Below are positions 10,368 to 20,008 of a stretch of DNA of 64,000 bases, one piece after another (position 1 is the first letter of the stretch; every line of letters begins with the position of its first letter). This DNA comes from Auriscalpium vulgare. Its lineage: Eukaryota; Basidiomycota; Agaricomycetes; Russulales; Auriscalpiaceae. Made by a program: the position numbers and the translations under genes. The notes beneath the pieces are model-generated. The model was given only the letters and a program-made list of their open reading frames with translations. It was not told the origin of the DNA and did no database searches. The stretch covers positions 248,001 through 312,000 of the forward strand of contig JAHBBC010000026.1 in NCBI GenBank assembly GCA_019915015.1, read 5' to 3'.

Positions 10368-12714
10368 ATGAGCCACATGGGGCTAGACCAGGCTGCCAAA
10401 GACACAGTGCCTCCTGCGGTGAGTCTTCCTGCTTTGCGACGCTAAAATTTGCTGACGCAGCTGGATCGCCTAGGGAGCCTTGTCCCTGTCAGTCACAACG
10501 CCTTGTGACATGGACGCATTGCTAGATCTCTACATGGAGGAGTATCGAGACGACGAAGACATGGCTTATGTCTCCGATCAGGCCGGGCTTCGGCGGGATC
10601 TGCTTACTTTCCACGTCCATGGGCTACATGAGGATGCGGAGGAGGAGCAGAAGGTTGAAGATATGCTCACGGGAAGTGACGATGGGGAAATCGACTGGGT
10701 GGAGTCGGAGTCGGAGGGATACGATGACGAGGGCGAACTGTTAGGTGCGCTGTGAACTTTCATAACATTGAGCCTTTCATTTTTACTTGCCTTCAGAAAA
10801 TGACCTAGAAGTCCAAAGCTGGGTGGCTTACCAGGAAGACGGAGAGCTGGATGCTTCAGAGGTGGCCATTCCCTTTTGGGATGAGGACCTGGAGCCTGGC
10901 GAAATATCTGAGGAGGCCAGTGAACCCCCAGCAAGTGAGGCTGGTGACCCTGTCACAGATGAGGCAAGTGACTCAGATGAAGAGATGGTTCAGGTAATTT
11001 CTTGGTTGCCTCAAATATTTTTCTGCTCACATGCTCTCCCACAGAACCCTAAAGGCTTTACATATACACAATCTAAGGGCCGCCTCATTGTTCCCTTGCC
11101 CAAAGTCTCTTGGAAAAATGCCCAAACTCAGTGAGATCTTAGAACCTATTAACTTCCTGTCAAATTTACATTTTAATTCCTTAGATTGGCTGTTTCCACC
11201 AAGTGCAGTGCTCCTTTGCAGCCTGGATCTACATCTGTGGGCTTCAAAAGGAAGAGGACCAGAGGTACAGCTTCCAGCAAAAGATTCTGGGATAATAAGG
11301 CTCTGGAAAACATCAACAAAGGGTCTAATCCCCTGAGGCAGAAAAGGCTGTGGGATCGCAGCCTAAAGGGTCCTGCTATCCAGATCCAGTCTTTCAATAT
11401 TCTGACAGAGGGATGCTTCTCTAAAACTGGCTGGCAAGGGACCCCTCCCCCACCCTTGGTCAGGAAAAAGATAGTTTCTCTATATCAGAGTGGGGAAATC
11501 TTCTCCCTCCTAGGAAACTTTCTTCCTCTTCCCTATCACCCAGAGCCCAGGTACTGTACTTTTGTCAAAGTCCTTGCCTTTGGAACTGATAGCATTATCT
11601 AGTAAAACAATGTCTCTTTGGGTCACAGACAAGAACCAGCATCTGTTTCTATACAGAGCATTTCAGGCCGACTGGTTAATGGAGCACAATGACTTGCTCT
11701 GGGCAGAGTTTCTCAAGCTCTTAGCGCATGAGCTGGAGAATCCCAGGACTGAGAAAAAACACAGGAAGGGATCTAGGGGCCCACATTTTGCCTGCATCAT
11801 TGGCTATTATAGGCAGTCTGCAAAGGTGAGCTGATCAAAATCGAGGTATCAAGTAATTCACTTACACCTCATAGCACCCTCAAGTAACTCAGTGGCATAG
11901 GAAAAATCAGGACAGAGTGAATTCCTTTGTGGAGAGCCCTTTGATAGAAAGAATGAAGTAAGCAAATTAATCTGCATACTTTCAGAGGTTAATAAAAGCC
12001 TAGTGCATTTGTCTCACATGTTGTGGGGCTGGCCTTCCCAGGTGTCAAGGAGAGATCAGAAAAATCCTCAGCATGGTTCAAAGCTACCTATGACATTGAG
12101 CCTCACTTTGGGCTGTTCTGGAACCTATGCATCAATGGTTGCTTTTCTGGCATGCCCAGGATTCATTGCCTGCCTCATGCAGATGCCAAGAACCCAGTCA
12201 GTGTCTGTGCTCTAATGGTATACCTGAAGCCAGGCTGTAAGTCTTGACACCTACTGTTTTGTCATTAGTTCTCACAATTGCTAGCTAAATTCAACCACAC
12301 CAAAAGATCTTGGCTGGTAATCTGGGAGGCTGGAATCATTATTGAGCTGCCCCCATGGGTGCTGCTTATATATCCCTCCTCTCTATTTTATCACTTCAAT
12401 GTTGATATCTCAGGTAATAGAGTCTCAACTTGTATGATTTTCATACTGATTTGCATAATACAGACATCAAATTTGTCACAACTGAGAATGGAGAGCAGCC
12501 TACTCTGGACAATAGCAGGCCCATAGAGGATGGTGATGAAGAAGGCAGAGGCAGTTTGGTCTGGTTCAACATGTCCAGCATGTTCCAGGCATCAGAGACT
12601 GGTTTCTCTACACTGAAAGAGGCTAAAGCAGCAGGGCACTCTGGAAAGGCAGATGCTCAAGAGACAGCAAAGCAGGCATTTGCAAAGCAGGCAAAGTTTT
12701 TTCCTGTAGCTTAA
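10368..12714 (+). CDS. 2-oxoglutarate/Fe(II) dioxygenase-like protein (TET/JBP-like)
   Basis: This is a spliced gene starting at the ATG at 10368 (MSHMGLDQAAKD), with about ten short exons. Well-supported introns follow 10418, 10744, 10993, 11825 and 12413. The region around 11530-11640 is less clear. The N-terminus is strongly acidic (residues of exons 2-3), followed by a basic stretch (GFKRKRTRG). The C-terminal part looks like a jelly-roll dioxygenase. It has FGLFWNLCING, then HCLPHADAKNP with an HxD iron motif near 12165, then WLVIWEAGIIIELPP and YPSSLFYHFNVDI with the candidate distal histidine near 12400. The same order (HxD, LVxWxxxxxIxxPPGxxxxxPSxxxxHxN) is found in fungal TET/JBP-type 5-methylcytosine oxidases. 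The gene converges on the transposase with 145 bases between stops, and is T-richer than the host block before it. Oxidation of DNA bases is inferred. The alternative is a catalytically dead derivative. Confidence 0.65.
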
Positions 12715-12859
12715 ATACAAAGGCGACCCCTTTAAGCATGCCACACTTGAGTAAGGTGGAGGGGGGACCAGAGAACAATCAGATAGGAATGAAAGGGTTG
12801 TTGACATAGTGCAGACTGAATAGTAGACTCAATGAAACAAGCCTCAACAAACTGTACAG

Positions 12860-15800
12860 CTAGTCATCATCCACAACCTCCTCCACAATGCCATTGTAGA
12901 AAGCCATCTGTGCACCAGGCTTCTCCACAAGATGAAACCTATCCTCGCTGTCCTGAAAAGGCACCATAGCTACCACTGTGATGATGTCTTGGACAGGAAT
13001 AACTGCAAGAGCGTTGAGCCCATGGTAGGTGCTAACTGCAAGGGCACCGCTGGACTCGGCCAAGAGAAAATCATCGGGCAGCGAGAATAGCGAGACCATT
13101 GCAAGGTGCTCATCGTTGATTCCGGGGAAATAGTACCGGACCTCGGCAATTCTAGTCTGGCCGTTGAATGTCACCTGTAGTCTTGTCAGCATAATCCCAG
13201 AGCAGGATCAATGTGAACAGCTTACTTGGACCATTCTCGCCATCCTAAGGTGCTCCAGCTCTTTGAGGGACTCCTTCCACCAAGACCGCGCAACTTGCCC
13301 ATTCGGAAGACGCAGCCTAGCCCACTTGATAACTCGAACAATATCCGGGCCCTGTGCATCCGGGCGATAGCGCTGCAGGATGAGTCGACTTTCCACTGGG
13401 CTGACTACTCGGAAGCAAGAGTCCCGAGCGCGAAGCAGGACATATCCGCTGCCTAGATCAATTGCACCATGGGGTATTGAAGTGCGCTGTGGGGCAAGTT
13501 CAGGAATGATAGCATAGAGGGCATTGACTTGGGCGAATCGGAGCGCTCGCTGAGCCAGATTGGCGTAAGGCTGGGAGGGCTGCTTGATCTCTGCACCAAG
13601 AAGCCCAATGATTCGCTCCAGCGGCCATTGCGTGTAGTCAACCAGTGGCCCGACTCGAAATGCTTCGGGCACTAAATGCGCCAGGGAATGAATGCTCTGC
13701 CGGCAGAAATGAAGGCGTTCCGGCATCCGTTGATAGTACAGCTCTTCGTATTCTCGAGAGAACTCGACGAAGAGAATGTGCGCTCGGACCAGCTGGTCTC
13801 GAGGGATCTTGTATTGGTGGATGATGCGCATACCGGAGACGAGCTTGCAGTAGTGTTTCCAGTATTTGTCGGGGAGAATACCATACAGCAGCCCTGGCCC
13901 CAGACCAAAGATATACAAGAGATATTCCCAGGCCTTGTAGCCACTGGAGATCTTCTCTGCAGGGTTGCGCGGCGGTCGGTCGAAAGATCCAGGGAGATAG
14001 GGCGTGGCATCTGCGACGGCCTTGCCATGCTCTATCCAGACGTCGCCTTGGAGAACGGCCCAGTCCCAGGTGGCTTTGTTGTCCCCGCCCTCGCACTCCA
14101 GCAAGGCCCGCCAGAGTTTCACCAAGAGTTCTGGGATGTTGATAGCACCCAGATGCATAATGTCAAAGGGATAGCCCAGAGGGAGAGGAAGACGTGCATG
14201 GGATGGAAGGCCGTGAAACAGGCTCGGCTTGGATATACCGGTCAAGAGGCGACGGCGATGATACTGGGTCACGTTCGGAGACTTGATGACTATTTGCAGA
14301 TTTGTGCGATATTCTTTGGGGTCAGGCGGGTGGTCGATGAGGGCGGCGACATCGATGTCTGGATGGTCAGAGCCAGCAACCTGATAATTCGTCGGCTTGA
14401 GGAGTGCAGGGTAGTATGTCGACTGCTGAAACCTATGTCGTCCTTTGACAGGACAGTAGATCCGACAGCCTCGTGCGCCGTTGTGCGGAACCCTTCCATC
14501 CAGCTTGGACAGTCCCGGACGGTCCGCAGTAATGAAGAAACAGAATGGTTTAGAATTGTAGACACGATTTGATGAGGCATCCCAGATTCCGATGCCTTCT
14601 CGCTGAATCGCAGATAGATGGTGGAGGCCGGGGTAGTTGAATGATTCCATGTTTTGAGGGGGGTTCGGACCAGGAAAGACAGCACCGGGGATAATGTGTC
14701 TCCTCTTGTAACGAAGACCAGGAGACAGGTCAAAGAGGACCCAGATAGCGATCCAGCAGTCTGACTTCTTGCTGCGATACAGCTGTGCGCCGTCTATTGA
14801 GAACATGACCACACAGTCGTCGGGACCGATGTCGCCACGCTGAACCGCCTTGATGTAGTCAGATCCGTGGACGATATCTTCATAGGAAGGAATGTTGCCT
14901 TCGTTCTCCGCAATCTCCGCCAACACCTCAGCCGTGCGTCTGTCGAGATAATGCATGTTGTCAGCGCTTTCAGGGCTGCGGAATAGGGCTTGGAGTGAAA
15001 GGCCGAGGGGAAATGTGTAAAACTGCTGGCGCGGCTCTTTCTTCTTGCCTCCGCTTTTCGCAAGCTTGCGGGGATCGTAGCGCGGCTGTCCGCAGATGAT
15101 GCAGGCTTCCAGGTGCGCCCATGGACCAGTATATGCCATGCAGGAGCCGACGCACGAGTCCCGGACAATGGCCTCGACGCCGCTTAGATCGCGCACGAGA
15201 GCCTTGACTCTGTAATATGAGAGTAGGTCGTCCTCAGGATGGGCCAGACGGATAGCGGCGCAGACGTCATGGTATGCCTGTTCGGAGGCATGCGTGAGGG
15301 CGGCGAATATCTGGATCGACAAGCGGTGTCCGGGATCGTCAACAGAGGCTGGGGTCTGCACTGGATGCCGTATTCGATGAACTATGTCCTGCTCGAGTCC
15401 GTCATTCTCGAGAGTGGCGTTCTTGATGCCATGGACAAAGCGCAACACCATGTCGATCTCCGGTATAGCACTTGTCTGTGGTAGATCATCGTCATCGGGA
15501 GGGACGTCCTCCTCGATGGGAAGCTCTTCATCTTCAAATTCATCAGGCAATGCTTCATCGACGTGCTCGGGATGCGGTGGGGGGATAGGGACAGGAATGG
15601 GTGGCGTGAGGTAAAGGTCGTCTTCGTCATCTTCATCCTCTTGCGGTCTGGTGAGGCTGCCTGAATCTGGTTCAATATTGCCCTGCCGGAAGGATTAGAT
15701 CATCCTGGGATGCACAGCACGAAAAAAGACTTACAACAATTTCTTCCACCGGAGGTGTTGCATCATCCGCATTGCCCTGATCATCTAGGCGTGCCCAGGA

Positions 15801-16483
15801 CTGCTGGGCTGCTCGGAAAGTCAGCATCGATACGGATGTATGTTATACATTGTAGCATACCTTCAAGTTCGAAATCATCGACCCGTGCGGTTGCCTCGAC
15901 TGAGGCTTCGGTCAAGTGCCCTCCTGCATGGCTGTTGGCATCTTCGGATATGCGTTCACCTGCAAAACTGTCAGTTCCCTAACGTTTATAGGGCATCAGA
16001 CCCAAGCGCACCTTCAAAGTCTTGCACTATCTCGTCCTGAGGCTCTGTCCATAGAGGGTCACTGTGCGGGCTTTGTTCACGCATGGGCGGTGTCTATGCA
16101 AGTTCATAGCATGTCAGGCTCGACGGGCTTCATAATGCATAACTGCCACGCACCAGTCCCGAATATATGCTCGTATCCTCAGCTGGTATGTCTTCGTGTG
16201 ATTCGTGTGCGGAATGCTGTGTGTTTTGATGAGGACTCTGTCGTGAGCCGCTAGCAGGCCCACTCACCTGGGAAGTGGACCCTTCCCCAAAGACATCGGT
16301 TCTCCTTCGCTTCCGAGGTGCAGGCTGCCCTACTTGGGTCTCCAGGTCTCGGTATTTGCTATGTGCATGGTAGGTCGACTTGGAGACCGCCTTGTAGTGA
16401 TCGCCACGACAGTACCGCAGACAGCCACAGTAGTACACAGCCGCAGCTCGTTGGCCCGAGCTCCCAGTAGAGGTTTCGGCCAT
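12860..16483 (-). CDS. Tnp2-like (CACTA/CMC) transposase, 7 exons
   Basis: This is the enzyme that cuts and pastes the element. Exons in order are 16268-16483, 16154-16216, 16012-16093, 15861-15959, 15735-15808, 13226-15682 and 12860-13174. All phases agree and give about 1101 residues. The start has a Cys/His zinc-binding motif (CGCLRYCRGDHYKAVSKSTYHAH, split here as CGC..YCRG and TYHAH). It is followed by a basic nuclear signal (PRKRRR) and an acidic region. The core has VVMFSIDGAQLY and SDCWIAIWVLFDL, then GLHHLSAIQREG, ADRPGLSKLDG, GARGCRIYCPVKGRH and FDIMHLG, which are hallmark blocks of Tnp2-type transposases. Next comes SIHSLAHLVPEAFRVGPL with YTQWPLERIIG, as in the DUF4218-like part. 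The last exon (RIAEVRYYF, IPVQDIITVVAMVPF) is the usual C-terminal module. No stop or frameshift is seen, so it may be active. Confidence 0.85.
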
Positions 16484-16549
16484 GGTACGTCCCGCAGAGA
16501 GCTATGCAAACACGCAGTGCGGAGAGGCCGCCAGGACGAGCGTCAGATG

Positions 16550-16770
16550 GAGGCGCACGACGGGGGCAGAAGCGGCTATGCGCAGGCGACACGGAGCGGC
16601 GCAGGGCAGCGCAGGCAGCAGCGCAGGCGACACGGAGCGGATTTGGCGGCGCAGTCTACACGGAGCGGCGCAGGGCAGCACAGGAGACGCGGAGCGGATT
16701 TGGCGGCGCAGGCGACGCGGCGCGACTTTGGCAGCGCAGGCGGCGTGGCTTTGGGCAGCACGATGCGCGC
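16550..16770. repeat. right subterminal direct repeats of the transposon
   Basis: A unit with 'cacggagcggcgcagggcag' followed by 'gcggatttggcggcgcag' occurs twice (about 16590-16650 and 16660-16713), with further partial copies. The array lies between the transposase start and the right terminus and is the counterpart of the left subterminal repeats, though with a different sequence. Confidence 0.6.
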
Positions 16771-16925
16771 GAGGTGTCGAAGCGGCAAAGCAGCGCCGTT
16801 GCAGCGAGGCAGCGGCGCTGGCGCTGGGATTGTGCTAGTCTACAGTACATTTGCGGCGACGACGCGCGCTGTGTCTACGTCACGGGGTCGCATTGCGCAG
16901 ATGGATGCACATTTCTCCCGACCTG

Positions 16926-16968
16926 CGCATACCGGGGCATAGGGATCCAGACCGGTTTCTCACTGGGG
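16926..16968 (-). repeat. right terminal inverted repeat
   Basis: Read on the minus strand it begins CCCCAGTGAGAAACCGGTCT, identical over 22 bases to the left end at 2407. It is followed directly by the CTGAC duplication. Confidence 0.85.
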
Positions 16969-16973
16969 CTGAC
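16969..16973. repeat. target site duplication, right (CTGAC)
   Basis: Second copy of the 5-base sequence at 2402-2406. No extra bases separate it from the terminal repeat. Confidence 0.8.
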
Positions 16974-17264
16974 CCCCGCGAGCCTATCTCCGTAATGGTA
17001 CCGTAATCACTTCCAGCGGTGCGCGCCGTTCGCGCTTTCGTCGCTGGAAATTACTGTCAGGCTGACGGATCGATGGAGCAGGGCCCGGGCGCGACCCTGC
17101 GACACGCCCTGAATGTGCCGCGACGGTCAGGCTGCCCTGGCGCGTCCGCCACTTGTGCGCAGCTGCTGCTGCTGTACTACTTACTCACTCTGCGAGAGTG
17201 CTGGTGCCCGGGGTGCTTGCGTGGGATGCGCGCCGGCAGGGCGTTACGTGTAGTTGAATGTCAG

Positions 17265-17282
17265 ATTCTCGCATCAATCATA
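17265..17282 (+). repeat. unit 3' motif, copy in unit A
   Basis: ATTCTCGCATCAATCATA, found also at 19991-20008, at 57680-57697 and, inverted and slightly diverged, at about 38006-38022. In units C and F it lies about 530-580 bases after the promoter palindrome. Removing the transposon puts this copy about 600 bases after the unit A palindrome. It marks the end of the repeated unit; a role in 3' processing is only a guess. Confidence 0.55.
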
Positions 17283-17444
17283 TATGTCCTTATAGGTGGT
17301 TCGGAGGTCGTGTGCGTACGGGTGTGCGAGTAGCAGAGCGCGCCGGTAATCCATACTTATATATTCCCTCGAGACCGACGGCACGTCTTCCGCTTATGAC
17401 CGTGGTCCCCGGCATCGAGAGATTGTCTCCCCGCTCGACAGCTC

Positions 17445-17526
17445 CACGTGAGCTCCCGCGTCGCATCGACGCCCCCGCGCTATTTGGCACCGCTCCTCAA
17501 GCCAAACACGCCGCCCTATATAAAGC
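17445..17526 (+). promoter_or_regulatory. unit B promoter module
   Basis: CACGTG at 17445-17450, ATTTGGCAC at 17482, GCCAAAC at 17501 and TATATAAA at about 17518-17525. A pyrimidine-rich stretch and a good start context (gccaccatg) follow at 17569-17579. Confidence 0.65.
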
Positions 17527-17576
17527 CGTGCCCGCACTTCTCCCGCACCAACGATTCAAGTCCCCTCTCGCCACCA

Positions 17577-17663
17577 TGTCCCCGTCCCCTTGCACCCACC
17601 CGCGCGCTCCTCATCCCGGCCATTTTGCTTCCGCCTCCTGCGTGCAGGTCGCGACCGGGTAGA
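17577..17663 (+). pseudogene. unit B signal-peptide ORF, frame-shifted
   Basis: An ATG in a strong context lies about 55 bases after the TATA box. In its frame the ORF is only 28 codons long, and the family's hydrophobic core (ALLIL-like) is read in a neighbouring frame as RALLIPAILLPPP. A small indel has therefore separated the start codon from the signal peptide, so this copy is probably non-functional. Confidence 0.45.
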
Positions 17664-17799
17664 CGGTACGATGTGGCTGCTCTCTGCAGCTGCGCGCCCA
17701 TCGCTGACCCAGTGCCCGGACGCACAGCCCCGCGCATCTCCGGCGCGATTGAACGAGGGTGAATCTTCGCAGGCCAGTTGAATGAGGGCCCTATCTACG

Positions 17800-18060
17800 T
17801 GCGTACTTCGTCGTCTGTGGGCGTCCGTGGTCTGTGTGCTCACGCTGGGTACATGCATCTGCAGCCATCGCTCTTCTATCATCCATGTAGCGTCAAAGGC
17901 AGAGGTATTCTCGCATCCATCAGGCAGGCCTTCGCCGCATATGTGTGTCCGCTGTCATGTATATATTGCTCTCAGGCGGTGCGCTGCACGCAATGCATAG
18001 CTATGAACACGATACGTGTATCAAGGGAACGATGTGTGCGAAACTAGCTGGATATATGCG
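17800..18060 (+). repeat. diverged direct repeat of 90-350
   Basis: Shares ordered blocks with 90-350 (tgctcacgc..., ctgcag, tattctcgcatccatca, gatacgtgtatca). The region 18070-18780 after it has open frames on the minus strand with segments such as CQQTLFIHLSHLALRDPGIV that look protein-derived but belong to no family I can name. Confidence 0.45.
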
Positions 18061-18069
18061 CATGCATGA

Positions 18070-19380
18070 CTAGATACTATCCCTCCTCGACGCCCTGATA
18101 CCCTCTACGACCCGCGCGCGCTCGTCCTCCGCCCCCAGCACCACAAAGCACGAAGCACGAAGCAGGTCCACGGCCCGTCGGCGGACGCGGGGCAGGTGCG
18201 CGAGCAGCGGCTCTCGAGATGCTGCGCGTAAAAGCATTTGCTCGCCCGGGCGCGCTCGATCGCCCCAGCCAAAGCCGCGTGAGCGACTCCGCGCGCCAAC
18301 GCACCTCGAGCGGCCCGGAAATGTGAGGCACGATTCCAGGGTCGCGGAGGGCGAGATGGCTGAGGTGAATGAAGAGCGTCTGCTGGCAGCGCGCCCGCGT
18401 GCTGTGCACATCCTAGTAGAAGCCGCGTGAGGAATAGGGAGTCGGGAGTCGGGAGCGCACGCCCCGGCTTGGGCAGCGCGCGACGAGGGCCTGCAAAATA
18501 GTTTGAGTGGCGCGTATCTGGTCTCCCTCGCAGACGCACGGCACTGGAGGCAGTCTGATGCGCGATGAGTCGAGAGCCAACGCACCGCAGGAGTCCTGCG
18601 AACTGGCCCCTCTAACTCTCTGTCTCCTCCCAGGTTCCGTCCAGTGTTAATCAAAGCAAACACGTCGTCCGTGCGTAGCGTATCACGCCTCCGGGCGTCG
18701 AAGGGTGTCTCCGTCACGTGTGACGGTACGAGTGACGGAATGTGCGTGAGCGAGCGCAGCAACACCGCATCCAGCAACACTCCGCACCGGGATATCGCGC
18801 TGCTCGTCCGCTTTTTGCTCCCGGCCGACCAGCTCCTTGCCCATGTATAGTGATGCTCGAGCAGCGGATCGATCGGCTGGAGAGACGCGGGCGTGGGTTC
18901 CTAGCGCGTGCGCACGCGCGGCCCGGGGGTTTCGCGTGACGGTGCAACGGGCAGCGTGCGTCGGTGCAGTCGTTCGCCCGATGCTCAGCGGCTCTCGGGC
19001 ATGGCTGGATTGCTGCAGGAGGAGCAGAAGGAGCCGAGGCCAGCCCGGGCAGAATCCTCGGTGCTGAAGAGCCCGTATGCATGGCAGTTGCAGTATCATC
19101 GGCGAGGACGGAGAAACTGACCGACCCGGACTGGGCACGCGTCCCCGCCCTTGTGCTCGAGCGACCAGCACAGGCAGAAGAAAATCATCATCACAGACAC
19201 GCTTGACGCCAACCGCGTCTTCCTGCGTCTGTGTGCTTCTGCTCTGTGAAGCAATGCTGCGATGCAATGAGAAGGAGGTGGCCAGAGCACAGCGAGAGCA
19301 AAGAGCACGACGAGCGGATGATGGCATTGACTGCGCGGAGGAAGGAGCCCGCCGCCGCGCCCGCGCTCTTCGAATTCGCC
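18070..19380. other. no clear gene; decayed repeats
   Basis: Overlapping open frames on both strands are explained by high GC content. No splice-consistent gene model with a recognisable domain was found. The last 200 bases are homologous to 1830-2030. Confidence 0.4.
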
Positions 19381-19386
19381 GATAGC

Positions 19387-19460
19387 CACGTGGCCCGCCG
19401 CGTCTTGCCCGCGCTATTTGGCACTCGTCCCACGACCAAACACCGGACCCCATATATCAG
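19387..19460 (+). promoter_or_regulatory. unit C promoter module
   Basis: CACGTG at 19387-19392, ATTTGGCAC at about 19416, ACCAAAC at 19435 (one mismatch to the palindrome) and a CATATATC TATA-like box at about 19451. The 60 bases upstream (gcgctcttcg...ttcgccgatagc) are nearly the same as in unit A. Confidence 0.65.
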
Positions 19461-19509
19461 CCTGCGCCGCTCCCTCCGGCCCGCAGCTTGCTTTTCTCCC
19501 TGTACGACC

Positions 19510-19698
19510 ATGTGCACGCACCCCACCCACCCGCGCCCGGCGCTCCTCATCCTGGCCCTTTTCTCTATCCCGCATATCCGCTCCCTCTGTCCTCCTGCCC
19601 TTGGCCTCCACGAAGAAGTGTGTTCACAAGCGAAGGAGACCCATATCTCGTGCGTGTTGCGCAGCCTGTTCTACGATACTCATGCCGCTGATCGCTGA
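19510..19698 (+). CDS. short secreted peptide, unit C (62 aa)
   Basis: The best-preserved member of the module family. The ATG (gaccatg) lies about 55 bases after the TATA-like box. Residues 1-25 look like a signal peptide: a short polar head, the core ALLILALFSI and a possible cleavage region PHIRS. The mature part would be about 37 residues with three Cys (in SLCPP, EEVCSQ and SCVLR). Units D and E encode the same core (LILAL) followed by A/P-HI, while the sequences after it differ, so only promoter and leader are conserved. The 3' family motif is at 19991. Function is unknown. An intron cannot be excluded. Confidence 0.45.
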   Translation: MCTHPTHPRPALLILALFSIPHIRSLCPPALGLHEEVCSQAKETHISCVLRSLFYDTHAADR

Positions 19699-19990
19699 CG
19701 CGCGCTGCCGCAGAAGCGCTGACCGCGTCGGGCGCGTGCCGCCTGCATACTCTTCACGCCAAGGTGCATGCGGTGCGCGGGCTGACGGATGCATCGAGGC
19801 GAGCAGGTGGGCGCCGTACGACACGCTGTGAATCAGCGGTACTTACTCCGGTGGGGTGCGCCCGTTTCCTCCACGCGGACGTTGTCGTGCTCGTGCTCAA
19901 GTACTTATCTGCCAGATGACGCTTCAGGGTGTCCGCCGAATGCGCGACAGCAGAGGGTAGCGCGCGGACTTTCGGCGGGAAATTGAGTAG

Positions 19991-20008
19991 ATTCTCGCAT
20001 CAATCATA
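19991..20008 (+). repeat. unit 3' motif, copy in unit C
   Basis: ATTCTCGCATCAATCATA, identical to the copies at 17265 and 57680. Confidence 0.55.

Larger units (their letters stand above)
2407..16968. mobile_element. 14.6-kb Tnp2/CACTA-type DNA transposon with cargo
   Basis: The element is defined by termini that start CCCCAGTGAGAAACC and match in inverted orientation over 22 identical bases and then imperfectly to about 43 bases, flanked by a CTGAC duplication. Inside are a complete-looking multi-exon transposase (12860-16483), a convergent dioxygenase-like gene (10368-12714), a divergent pair of unknown genes (2866-5430 and 5667-6548), and a GC-rich block with broken host genes (about 6690-10100). 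Both ends carry subterminal repeats, as CACTA-like (CMC superfamily) elements do. Basidiomycete elements of this type are sometimes called Plavaka. I assign the superfamily from the transposase and have not confirmed the subfamily. Confidence 0.85.

Noticed and set aside
2866..16483. KDZ-type (Kyakuja/Dileera/Zisupton) assignment for the transposon
   Set aside because: The YDIxCQ-type KDZ core is absent. The SIDGAQLY, GLHHL and HLVPE..RVGPL blocks are those of Tnp2/CACTA-type enzymes.
18070..18780. Transcription-factor-like gene on the minus strand
   Set aside because: A few stretches look protein-like (CQQTLFIHLSHLALRD) but lie in different frames without usable splice sites or a recognised domain.
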